Assembly (NCBI GenBank): GCA_018714545.1
Contig: DVNG01000113.1
Coordinates: 1-11,045, forward strand
DNA from: Limousia pullorum
GTDB taxonomy: Bacteria > Bacillota > Clostridia > Oscillospirales > Acutalibacteraceae
Direction of reading: 5' to 3'
Length of the DNA stretch: 11,045 bases
The position numbers and the translations under genes were made by a program. The notes under the pieces are model-generated. The model ran no database searches. It was not told where the DNA came from and worked only from the letters and a program-made list of their open reading frames with translations. Position 1 is the first letter of the stretch. Each line of letters starts with the position of its first letter. Positions 1 through 5,177 of the stretch are shown piece after piece.

Positions 1-318
1 ATCTGCAAGTTAGCTTCCGCAAGCGAAGTTGAAATAGGCGAAAGCTTTGAAATCGAGGGCGCAGTAACAGTTGTTACCACCGACGCAAAGATTTATATCC
101 CTATGGACGAGCTTGTAGACAAGGCAGCAGAGACCGCAAGACTTAAAAAGGAACTTGCCGCCACAGAAAAGCTTTTGGCTCAGTCCGAGGGTAAGCTTAA
201 CAATCAGGGCTTTATCTCAAAGGCACCTGAAAAGGTTGTAGAAACCGTTAAACAGCAGGCAGCCCGTGAAAGAGAAAAAATAGCCCAGCTGAAAGCCGCT
301 TTGGAAGCTCTTTTATAA
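1..318 (+). CDS. valS: Valyl-tRNA synthetase, C-terminal end (5' part outside window)
   Basis: The reading frame is open from base 1 and ends at TAA 316-318, giving the last 105 residues of a larger protein. The visible part starts in a short beta-rich segment (ASASEVEIGESFEIEGAV, then KIYIPMDELVD) and runs into a charged, heptad-like helix rich in Lys, Glu, Ala and Leu. That helix contains the pattern KLNNQGFISKAPEKVVE. This is the characteristic tRNA-binding coiled-coil tail of bacterial ValRS, which contacts the outer corner of tRNA-Val. The enzyme is cytoplasmic and charges tRNA-Val with valine. The catalytic HIGH/KMSKS core and the editing domain lie upstream of the window, so only the tail is directly visible. 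The ATG at base 103 is internal. The stop is followed immediately by a hairpin at 319-365 and an intrinsic terminator at 394-429, so valS is the last gene of its transcript. Confidence 0.92.
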   Translation: MCKLASASEVEIGESFEIEGAVTVVTTDAKIYIPMDELVDKAAETARLKKELAATEKLLAQSEGKLNNQGFISKAPEKVVETVKQQAAREREKIAQLKAALEALL

Positions 319-373
319 CCGACGGGGAAAAGTAAATTGGGAAATAAACTCCCGTTTACCGTCGGGCGAGACG
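319..373 (+). repeat. Diverged hairpin of the 3'-end repeat family, directly after valS
   Basis: CCGACGG (319-325) pairs with CCGTCGG (359-365), with inner pairs GTAAA/TTTAC and GGGA/TCCC. The 3' arm is followed by GCGAG. The string GTCGGGCGAG (361-370) is identical to the 3' boundary of hairpins in the larger repeats at 887-1115 and 2055-2284. The distal stem pairs differ (GG/CC here, CTG/CAG there) but remain complementary, which suggests a conserved fold. Membership in the family is inferred; the hairpin itself is seen directly. Confidence 0.55.
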
Positions 374-393
374 TTATTTTAAGAAATAAAAAT

Positions 394-429
394 AGCTCTG
401 TTACAGTTAAGTCTGTAGCAGAGCTTTTT
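394..429 (+). terminator. Rho-independent terminator of valS
   Basis: AGCTCTGTTACAG (394-406) pairs with CTGTAGCAGAGCT (413-425). The 13-bp stem has one G-U pair and a 6-nt loop, and is followed by a T run at 425-429. This is the classic intrinsic terminator form, placed 75 nt after the valS stop. Confidence 0.9.
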
Positions 430-532
430 GATTATGAGATTAAATAAAAATAAGACCATGTACAATATATAGTTATATAAAAGAAAAACAAAATATTAAC
501 GATTTTTTTACATTTATAATATCTTTCTGTAA

Positions 533-561
533 TTGATATTTTAATTGCGCATTATTATAAT
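533..561 (+). promoter_or_regulatory. Sigma-A-type promoter for the small membrane zinc-ribbon gene
   Basis: TTGATA (533-538), a 17-bp spacer and a perfect TATAAT (556-561) are visible. The predicted transcript start near 568 lies at the ribosome binding site GGGGGAG (568-574), so the leader before ATG 583 would be only about 15 nt. The promoter is predicted from sequence only. Confidence 0.65.
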
Positions 562-582
562 TTTAATGGGGGAGATATTAAA

Positions 583-873
583 ATGAAAAAGATAAATTAT
601 AAAAAGGGCAAAATAATTATGTGGATACTAATGGCGGTTGGATTTTTAATAGCTTTTTTACCGCTGTTTATTATGGCTGTTATAAATCCATCTGGTCATA
701 TTCAGGATTTTAATTATATTTGTATTTATGTAGGCTTTGGGTTTATATTTTTGGGACTTATTGTTGGGATAATATTTGTACGCTGTCCTCACTGCGGCAG
801 AGGGTTAGACCTTAAATTTACGTGGTATAATTATTGTCCGTACTGCGGAAAAGATATGGATAAAGAAGAGTAA
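583..873 (+). CDS. Small two-helix membrane protein with C-terminal zinc ribbon
   Basis: A 96-residue protein starting at ATG 583, preceded by the strong ribosome binding site GGGGGAG 8 nt upstream. A short basic N-terminus (KKINYKKGK) is followed by two hydrophobic segments at about residues 11-34 and 44-66. A cytoplasmic zinc-ribbon-like tail follows with two knuckles, CPHCG (Cys68, Cys71) and CPYCG (Cys85, Cys88), and an acidic end. The positive-inside rule and the metal-binding tail suggest both ends face the cytoplasm. I do not recognise a named family. Similar small TM plus zinc-ribbon proteins are common in Clostridia and have no assigned role. It has its own promoter and is monocistronic between the valS terminator and the repeat at 887-1115. 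It is AT-rich, like the XRE/SLOG genes that follow, and unlike valS or spoIIE. The gene looks real; its function is unknown. Confidence 0.8.
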   Translation: MKKINYKKGKIIMWILMAVGFLIAFLPLFIMAVINPSGHIQDFNYICIYVGFGFIFLGLIVGIIFVRCPHCGRGLDLKFTWYNYCPYCGKDMDKEE

Positions 874-886
874 TTATAATTGCATA

Positions 887-1115
887 AAAGAATAATAAAA
901 CATCCACGGTCAATTTGAAATAAACCGTGGATGTAATTGCAATAAGTTAAAAATAAAAGGTAATTGAGAGCGAACCATTCCAAAGATAGCGGAAAAGGTT
1001 TCGCCCGACCTGTGATGATGTTAATTTCCTTTGCTAACCTCAGCAGGTCGGAAATAAAAAACTCGCCCGACCTGTGCAGATGTCAATTTCCATGCTAAAC
1101 CCATGCAGGTCGGAG
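887..1115 (-). repeat. Structured intergenic repeat, full-length copy A (downstream of XRE gene)
   Basis: About 229 bp, roughly 85% identical by eye to 2055-2284 and in the same orientation. On the minus strand, the direction of the XRE gene that ends at 1122, the order is as follows. Hairpin 3 (CCGACCTG/CAGGTCGG, 1113 down to about 1067) comes first, then GCGAG and six T. Next is hairpin 2, a diverged duplicate with the same outer stem and an inner GTTA/TAAC stem. A 70-nt linker follows, containing a GGAATGGTTCGC box. The element ends with a 10-bp hairpin (CATCCACGGT/ACCGTGGATG) and a T-rich tail. The element carries no ORF. It starts 8 nt after the XRE stop codon. Confidence 0.85.
890..933 (-). 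terminator. Terminator-like hairpin closing repeat copy A (minus direction)
   Basis: A 10-bp stem joins CATCCACGGT (901-910) and ACCGTGGATG (924-933), with a 13-nt loop. On the minus strand it is followed by TTTTATTATTC. There is no T run on the plus side, so it would act on transcripts coming from the XRE gene. The same hairpin and tail are conserved in copy B (2060-2100). Confidence 0.55.
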
Positions 1116-1121
1116 CCAAAA

Positions 1122-1364
1122 CTATTTGATTTCTTGTTCGAGGTTGTCGAATATGTCGCTGTTAAAAAATTCCCTTATGGTTATTCCTAAACCGTCACAG
1201 ATTTTCTTTATGGAAACAACGCCGGGGTTTTTGCTTTTATCGTTGAGCATACTGTATATTGTGGAGGGGGAAACTCCGGAAATGTTAGCGAGGGCATTTA
1301 CGGCAATATTGTTTTGACGGCAAAGTTCTAAAATTCTTTTTTCAACGGCTTCTTTTATGTCCAT
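1122..1364 (-). CDS. XRE-family (Cro/CI-type) helix-turn-helix transcriptional regulator
   Basis: An 80-residue protein starting at ATG 1364-1362, with an AAAGGTG ribosome binding site about 7 nt upstream on the minus strand, and ending at TAG 1124-1122. It is essentially one HTH_3 domain. Helix 1 is KEAVEKRILELCRQNN, the helix-turn-helix proper is ALANISGVSPSTIYSMLND (residues 24-42), and the closing helices are VSIKKICDGLGITIREFFN, the hallmark ending of Cro/CI-type domains. There is no sensor or dimerisation domain beyond a short acidic tail, so it probably binds DNA as a dimer. It is divergent from the SLOG-like gene at 1501. The 136-bp region between them holds three copies of an operator-like motif, so autoregulation and control of the neighbour are likely. 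Its mRNA would run directly into repeat copy A. The HTH class is certain; the target genes are inferred. Confidence 0.88.
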   Translation of the reverse strand: MDIKEAVEKRILELCRQNNIAVNALANISGVSPSTIYSMLNDKSKNPGVVSIKKICDGLGITIREFFNSDIFDNLEQEIK

Positions 1365-1406
1365 TTATTTCACCTTTTCTTGTTTTTTATTCTGAAATAA
1401 ATGGTA

Positions 1407-1488
1407 TACAAATATGCGATAAATCGTGTGGGATATATCGCATATTTCAAGAAAATATGTTATAATTACGATATATCCCATATATGAA
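1407..1488. promoter_or_regulatory. Divergent XRE/SLOG control region with three operator-like copies
   Basis: Three 20-bp copies of one motif (core ATWTATCSCATAT) are seen: minus strand 1426-1407 (CGATTTATCGCATATTTGTA), plus strand 1431-1450 (GGATATATCGCATATTTCAA) and plus strand 1469-1488 (CGATATATCCCATATATGAA). The first two form an 11-bp inverted repeat (AATATGCGATA/TATCGCATATT). A TATAAT at 1461-1466 serves the plus-strand gene. No good -35 is visible, and copy 2 occupies that position while copy 3 covers the likely start site. On the minus strand, TATACC (1408-1403) may be the -10 of the XRE gene, with copy 1 just upstream. This layout fits repression of both genes by the encoded XRE protein; binding is inferred. 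Confidence 0.65.
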
Positions 1489-1500
1489 AGGTTGTTTATC

Positions 1501-1938
1501 GTGATTTGTACTTTTTTTGGACATAGAGCAATACCGAAAAATATTGAAAATGAATTGCAGATAGTTTTAATAGATCTGATTAAGAATAAAGACGTTAATT
1601 TATTTTATGTAGGAAACAATGGAGATTTTGACGCATTGGTGCGAAAAGAATTAAATCTTTTAAAATCGACATTTCCACATATTAACTATTATGTTGTACT
1701 TGCTTATATGCCTAAAGAAAATAATATATTAAATACATATAATTTTTCAGATACAATTTATCCTGACGGGCTTGAATTTACTCCACCAAAATATGCAATA
1801 GACAAACGGAACAGGTGGATGTTAAATAAATCAGATTATGTGGTTACATATGTTAAAACAACATTTGGCGGTGCGTATAAGTTTAAAAAGCTTGCTGAAA
1901 AGAAAGGAAAAACAGTAATAAATTTAGCCGATAAATAA
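1501..1938 (+). CDS. SLOG-superfamily (DUF1273/YpsA-like) Rossmann-fold protein
   Basis: A 145-residue protein read from GTG 1501, preceded by GAAAGG (1486-1491) at 9-nt spacing. The frame is open further up to an ATG at 1426, but that ATG lies inside the operators, upstream of the TATAAT, and has no ribosome binding site, so I reject it. The N-terminus is a beta strand running into FFGHR (residues 5-9). Further features are FYVGNNGDFDALV (35-47), a central YYVVLAYMPK strand, a conserved TIYPDGLE turn, KRNRWMLNKSDYVVTYV (102-118) and a GG motif (123-124) before the last helix and strand. This pattern of a small Rossmann domain with Gly-rich loops matches SLOG/DUF1273-type proteins. That family is predicted to bind nucleotides or nucleotide-derived ligands, and some members are linked to stress or phage-conflict systems. 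No catalytic residues can be assigned. Pairing with a divergent XRE repressor suggests an inducible role. Confidence 0.72.
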   Translation: MICTFFGHRAIPKNIENELQIVLIDLIKNKDVNLFYVGNNGDFDALVRKELNLLKSTFPHINYYVVLAYMPKENNILNTYNFSDTIYPDGLEFTPPKYAIDKRNRWMLNKSDYVVTYVKTTFGGAYKFKKLAEKKGKTVINLADK

Positions 1939-1987
1939 TTAGGATAGGGTTGAGCCGTCAATTAGATTTATCTTTGTAAACAGGCTT

Positions 1988-2040
1988 GGTTTTATCATAA
2001 ACCTTACTGCTACCGTCCGCACATGATAGTGCGCCCCTAC
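1988..2040. repeat. Small REP-like palindromic remnant
   Basis: This stretch holds two short hairpins: GGTTT/AAACC (1988-1992/1999-2003) and CGCAC/GTGCG (2018-2022/2029-2033). The second is flanked by a CCCCTAC end which on the minus strand reads GTAGGGGCGCAC. From memory, GTAGGGGCG-type palindromes are frequent dispersed repeats in Clostridia. No second copy occurs in this window, so repeat status rests on resemblance only. Confidence 0.35.
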
Positions 2041-2054
2041 AGTGATTTTCTTTT

Positions 2055-2284
2055 AAAGAATAATAAAATATCCACGGTCAAATTGAAATGAACCGTGGAT
2101 GTAATTGCAATAGATTAAAAAATCAAACCCAACCGATAGCGAGCCATTCCAAGGACTTAGAAAAAGGTTTAGCCCGACCTGTAATGACGTTAACTTTCTT
2201 TGATAACCTTTGCAGGTCGGAAATAAAAAACTCGCCCGACCTGTGCAGATGCCGATTTCCATGCTAAACCCATGCAGGTCGGAG
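2055..2284 (-). repeat. Structured intergenic repeat, full-length copy B (downstream of 5S rRNA)
   Basis: This has the same modular order and orientation as copy A (887-1115). Hairpin 3 begins at 2282 on the minus strand, shortly after the 5S terminator, and differs from copy A at only two loop positions. Hairpin 2 keeps the outer stem CCGACCTG/CAGGTCGG and the inner GTTA/TAAC. The linker has the GGAATGGCTCGC box and GGTTGGGTTTGA. The end hairpin is ATCCACGGT (2070-2078)/ACCGTGGAT (2092-2100), followed on the minus strand by TTTTATTATTC. Both copies stop matching at the same edges (AAAGAATAATAAAA on one side, CGGAG on the other), which defines the element boundaries. Confidence 0.85.
2060..2100 (-). 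terminator. Terminator-like hairpin closing repeat copy B (minus direction)
   Basis: The 9-bp stem ATCCACGGT/ACCGTGGAT is followed on the minus strand by ATTTTATTATTC. It is conserved with 890-933, and would stop any transcript reading through the 5S terminator. Confidence 0.5.
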
Positions 2285-2290
2285 ATAAAA

Positions 2291-2321
2291 GAAAAACCGA
2301 ACGCTTTTGCATTCGGTTTTT
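2291..2321 (-). terminator. Rho-independent terminator of the 5S rRNA gene
   Basis: On the minus strand CCGAATGC (2316-2309) pairs with GCGTTCGG (2304-2297), with one G-U pair and an AAAA loop, and is followed by TTTTTC (2296-2291). It lies 8 nt after the mature 5S 3' end. Confidence 0.88.
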
Positions 2322-2324
2322 GTT

Positions 2325-2441
2325 GTGTTGGCATCTCCCTATTTTCCCGGGCCGTCTCCAGCCAAGTATCTTCGGCACCACTGAGCTTAACTTCCGTGTT
2401 CGGTATGGGAACGGGTGGACCCTCAGCGTCATCAACACCAA
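2325..2441 (-). rRNA. rrf: 5S ribosomal RNA, solitary gene
   Basis: The minus strand starts TTGGTGTTGATGACGC at 2441 and contains the universally conserved 5S core ACCCGTTCCCATACCGAACA and GGAAGTTAAGCTC. It then has the GTGCCGAAGATACTTGGC loop region and ends near GATGCCAACAC (2325). Helix I forms from GTGTTG (2438-2433) and CAACAC (2330-2325). The length of about 117 nt is normal. It has a perfect consensus promoter at 2480-2508 and its own terminator at 2291-2321. No 16S, 23S or tRNA gene is found upstream of it (2442-2805) or downstream, so it is not the end of a visible rRNA operon. Mature ends are approximate to a few bases. Confidence 0.95.
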
Positions 2442-2479
2442 CTTATTTACTTTTTGTTTGCTGTCGTTACAGCTTTATT

Positions 2480-2508
2480 ATTATATCATCATGTCCACCT
2501 ATTGTCAA
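2480..2508 (-). promoter_or_regulatory. rrf: Perfect sigma-A consensus promoter of the 5S gene
   Basis: On the minus strand TTGACA (2508-2503), exactly 17 bp, and TATAAT (2485-2480) are seen. Upstream of the -35 is an A/T-tract region (about 2511-2535) that resembles a UP element. The predicted start near 2473 gives a precursor leader of about 32 nt before the 5S 5' end. A full-consensus promoter with an A/T tract is typical of rRNA promoters. Confidence 0.9.
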
Positions 2509-2618
2509 CACTTTTTTAAAATTTTTTTATTTTATTCCCGATTTTTCACTGCGTTTTAAGTCTTATATGGGGAATAGACAAAATAAAAATCTGTAAAAGA
2601 ATTAAAAATCGGTTTAGC

Positions 2619-2640
2619 TGTCGCATATGGGATAAATTTT
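2619..2640 (-). promoter_or_regulatory. Fourth XRE-operator-like site, upstream of spoIIE
   Basis: On the minus strand 2637-2625 reads ATTTATCCCATAT, which fits the core ATWTATCSCATAT shared by the three sites at 1407-1488. On the plus strand the same stretch contains TGTCGCA (2619-2625), one mismatch from a Spo0A box (TGTCGAA). Either reading is a candidate only. Confidence 0.35.
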
Positions 2641-2718
2641 AAATTATTACCATCAGCGACCTGTAAAAAATAAACTGCGCAAAATCAAACAAAAGATTTG
2701 AAAAAAATCCATACAGAC

Positions 2719-2752
2719 AGCGACAAAAGAATTATGTCCGGATTTATATAAT
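2719..2752 (+). promoter_or_regulatory. spoIIE: Candidate Spo0A-controlled promoter of spoIIE
   Basis: A perfect TATAAT lies at 2747-2752 with no recognisable TTGACA at the expected distance. The -35 position is instead covered by a minus-strand TTTTGTCGCT (2728-2719), close to the Spo0A box TTTTGTCGAA. In Bacillus subtilis spoIIE is transcribed by sigma-A from a promoter with poor -35 placement and needs Spo0A~P, so the arrangement fits. The rest of 2510-2718 holds the 5S A/T tract, the 2619-2640 site and a further CAGCGAC (2654-2660), and no gene. Confidence 0.45.
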
Positions 2753-2813
2753 ATATTTACATTCCCTTATAGGTAAAGGGACAGAATAAAATGAAATCAA
2801 GGACGTGAAGAAG

Positions 2814-5135
2814 ATGTCAAAGCAGGCTGTTTTGAACAGAAAAACAAAATTTAACGCAGAGACCACAAAGGTGGTAAAATGGCTTATGGTCAAGGCGGCG
2901 TATCTGGTGACCTCTGCCGTTGTGTCAGGGGGAACAATACTGGGAGGACTTTCTCCTTTTGGAGCCTCTTTCTGCGCCTCAGTGCCTTACAACGCATTGC
3001 CGCCCTCTCTTATAGGCTCGCTGGTGGGATATACCTTTTCCTCTCCGGCGGAAAGCTTCCGATATATGGCGGTGGTTATGGGAATAGTGGGTATCAGGTG
3101 GGTTTTAAACGATTTAAAAATCGCAAACACAAGAATTTTTCCGGCTCTTGCCTCCTTTATTCCAATTGCCGCCACGGGAGTGGTGCTTCTCACCGCAGGC
3201 TCGGAAACACTGGAGGGCTTTACCGCCTGTATGACGGAAGCAATTATAGCATCTGCTGCCGCATACTTTTTTAAACAGACCTTAAACAGCGTAAGGTCAA
3301 AAAAAGCCGTCACCGCCTGGTCCAGTACGGAGCTTGCCATGCTGGTTATATCGGGATGTATATTGCTTTTGTCCGTAAGCTCAATATCACTTAACGGATT
3401 TTATCCGGCAAGGGTTTTGTCAATTTTGATTATCCTTGTGTTTGCCCGTTACGGCTCGGTTTCCGGGGGATGTATCTGCGGAACGGCTTTCGGAATGGTG
3501 TTCAGCCTTGCTCAGACCGGAGATTTTTACATAAGCGGAGCATATGCTTTCGGTGGTCTTATGGCAGGACTTTTTGCGCCGGTGGGAAAAATCTGTTCAG
3601 CCCTTGCTTTTGCTCTTTCGGCGGCTGTCATATCTCTCTGCGCAGGAGAGGGATTCCCTGAGCTTATGATGATTTTTGAATTTATCTGTGCGGCGGCTTT
3701 GTTTATGGTTATACCCAACAGCACAGGAAGCTTTATTTCCTCTGTCTTTTCCAACGACATGGACAGCCACATGGCTGACGCATTGAGAGAAAATGTTGTG
3801 TCAAGGCTTTCCTTTGCTTCAAAAGCCTTGGAGGGAGTCAGCAGCTGTGTTACCGGTGTGTCCGAGCGTTTACAAAGAATATATACGCCGTCAATCGAAG
3901 GAGTATACCAAAAAGCCGCAAATGAGGCTTGTCAGGGCTGCGGTCTCAGGGTGTTCTGTACCGAGAAAGAGGGTGACGTTACGAAAGACGATTTCAACAG
4001 GCTGACACCCCTGTTAAAGGAAAAAGGAGAAGTGACCGCCCAGGATATAGAAAAACTATTTGTTAAAAAATGCTGTAAAAACAAGGAGCTTGCAGAAAGT
4101 ATAAACAGAAACTACAGGGACTACCTTGCAAGCGTTGCCGCCGACAAGAGGATTACCCAGATACGCTCTGTAGTGGCGGGACAGTTCTCGGGACTGGGAA
4201 ATATTTTAAACGACCTGTCCATAGAGTTTGACAACATCTGCGACTACGACTGCGAAAGTGCTTCACGTGTCTGCGCCGCCGTTGAGGGTATGGGTATTGT
4301 TCCCATGCAGTGCAGCTGCCGAATAGACATGAATTCAAAAATGACTGTTGAAATCGAGATGACCGGAATAAATCCAAAGGATCTGAGCAGGGCAAGACTT
4401 TTGCGAGAGGTTTCAAGAAGCTGTATGCGCAGGTTTGATTCCCCATGTATCAGCGTTGCCGAGGACAGAATAAGGGCGGTTTTCAACGAGCTTCCGGAGT
4501 TTGACGTGCAGATAGGCACAAGCCAGCACATCTGCGGAAATTCCACCTTATGCGGCGACTGCGTGAACTACTTTACCGACGGAACAGGAAAAATGACAGC
4601 GGTTTTAAGCGACGGAATGGGCACAGGAGGCAGGGCCGCCGTGGATTCCAACATGGCTGTAAGCATTATGACAAAGCTTTGCCGCTCGGGACTTTCCTGT
4701 GAAAGCGCATTGCAGATTGTAAATTCATCTGTAATGATAAAATCCGAGGAGGAGTCATTGGCGACCCTTGACGTAACCTCGGTAAATCTTTTCAGCGGCG
4801 AGGTGGACATTATGAAAGCCGGTGCGCCTTTGACATACATCAAAAGAAAGGGCAGAGTTACAAGGCTTGACATGCCCTCTCTGCCTGTGGGAATTTTAAA
4901 CAACGTGAAATTTTCAAAGGAGAGGATAAAACTTTCCGAGGGCGACTGGGTGCTTATGGTGTCCGACGGTGCGCTTTTCGGAAATGACAGCTGGATTGAG
5001 GATTTACTTGCCGGATGGAACGAGGGACACGCCTCAAAGCTTGCAAAGGAGGTAATAAGCGGAGCGGAAAGCCGCCGCAACGACGGCCACGACGACGACA
5101 TCTCCGCCATAGCCATAAAACTAATCCACTCTTAA
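2814..5135 (+). CDS. spoIIE: Stage II sporulation protein E, membrane PP2C-type phosphatase
   Basis: About 773 residues from ATG 2814. AAGGA (2799-2803) is 10 nt from this ATG but only 1 nt from an in-frame GTG at 2805, so I favour 2814. The N-terminus is cytoplasmic and basic, followed by about ten hydrophobic helices (roughly residues 25-300), as in Bacillus SpoIIE (827 aa). The central region is soluble and contains a Cys cluster (CQGCG, Cys373 and Cys376, then FC). The C-terminal PP2C domain starts near residue 560 and has the metal-binding motifs SDGMGTG (Asp600), VSDGA (Asp718) and GHDDDIS (Asp760-762), all intact. It dephosphorylates SpoIIAA-P at the polar septum, releasing sigma-F in the forespore, and also takes part in polar FtsZ assembly. 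It is monocistronic here. Downstream come a strong hairpin and an inverted copy of the repeat family, then the convergent spoVB-like gene. Confidence 0.96.
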   Translation: MSKQAVLNRKTKFNAETTKVVKWLMVKAAYLVTSAVVSGGTILGGLSPFGASFCASVPYNALPPSLIGSLVGYTFSSPAESFRYMAVVMGIVGIRWVLNDLKIANTRIFPALASFIPIAATGVVLLTAGSETLEGFTACMTEAIIASAAAYFFKQTLNSVRSKKAVTAWSSTELAMLVISGCILLLSVSSISLNGFYPARVLSILIILVFARYGSVSGGCICGTAFGMVFSLAQTGDFYISGAYAFGGLMAGLFAPVGKICSALAFALSAAVISLCAGEGFPELMMIFEFICAAALFMVIPNSTGSFISSVFSNDMDSHMADALRENVVSRLSFASKALEGVSSCVTGVSERLQRIYTPSIEGVYQKAANEACQGCGLRVFCTEKEGDVTKDDFNRLTPLLKEKGEVTAQDIEKLFVKKCCKNKELAESINRNYRDYLASVAADKRITQIRSVVAGQFSGLGNILNDLSIEFDNICDYDCESASRVCAAVEGMGIVPMQCSCRIDMNSKMTVEIEMTGINPKDLSRARLLREVSRSCMRRFDSPCISVAEDRIRAVFNELPEFDVQIGTSQHICGNSTLCGDCVNYFTDGTGKMTAVLSDGMGTGGRAAVDSNMAVSIMTKLCRSGLSCESALQIVNSSVMIKSEEESLATLDVTSVNLFSGEVDIMKAGAPLTYIKRKGRVTRLDMPSLPVGILNNVKFSKERIKLSEGDWVLMVSDGALFGNDSWIEDLLAGWNEGHASKLAKEVISGAESRRNDGHDDDISAIAIKLIHS

Positions 5136-5177
5136 TAATTTTTAAATCCGACCTGCAAAGGGCGGATTTAAAAATTA
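5136..5177. other. spoIIE: 15-bp perfect hairpin directly after the spoIIE stop codon
   Basis: TAATTTTTAAATCCG (5136-5150) pairs with CGGATTTAAAAATTA (5163-5177) around a 12-nt loop. It starts at the base after the TAA. No T run follows on either strand, so it is not a standard intrinsic terminator. Its 5' arm shares CCG (5148-5150) with the CCGACCTG arm of repeat copy C, so the two hairpins cannot form together. Confidence 0.7.

Noticed and set aside
901..933. The CATCCACGGT hairpin as terminator of the zinc-ribbon gene on the plus strand
   Set aside because: The plus side is followed by TAATTGCAAT with no T run; the T-rich tail is on the minus side.
887..1115. CRISPR array or integron attC sites, suggested by tandem similar hairpins
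   Set aside because: There are only two hairpin units with an 11-nt spacer and no series of equal repeats with unique spacers. There is no attC core pairing pattern and no cas or integrase gene in the window.
1426..1500. Upstream ATG extension of the SLOG-like protein (adds 25 residues)
   Set aside because: The extension overlaps the operator copies and lies upstream of the TATAAT at 1461-1466. It has no ribosome binding site, while GTG 1501 has one and begins at the conserved FFGHR strand.
887..2284. Transposon ends or insertion sequence bounded by copies A and B
   Set aside because: No transposase, terminal inverted repeats or target-site duplications are visible; the two copies are direct, structured and non-coding.
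2053..2596. Several overlapping open frames on both strands across repeat copy B and the 5S gene
   Set aside because: They cover a clear 5S rRNA gene, its promoter and terminator and a structured repeat; none has a recognisable domain or a good ribosome binding site.
4568..5116. 182-codon open frame antisense to the spoIIE phosphatase domain
   Set aside because: It is a shadow of the PP2C coding sequence, whose metal-binding motifs are all intact on the plus strand; there is no ribosome binding site or known domain.
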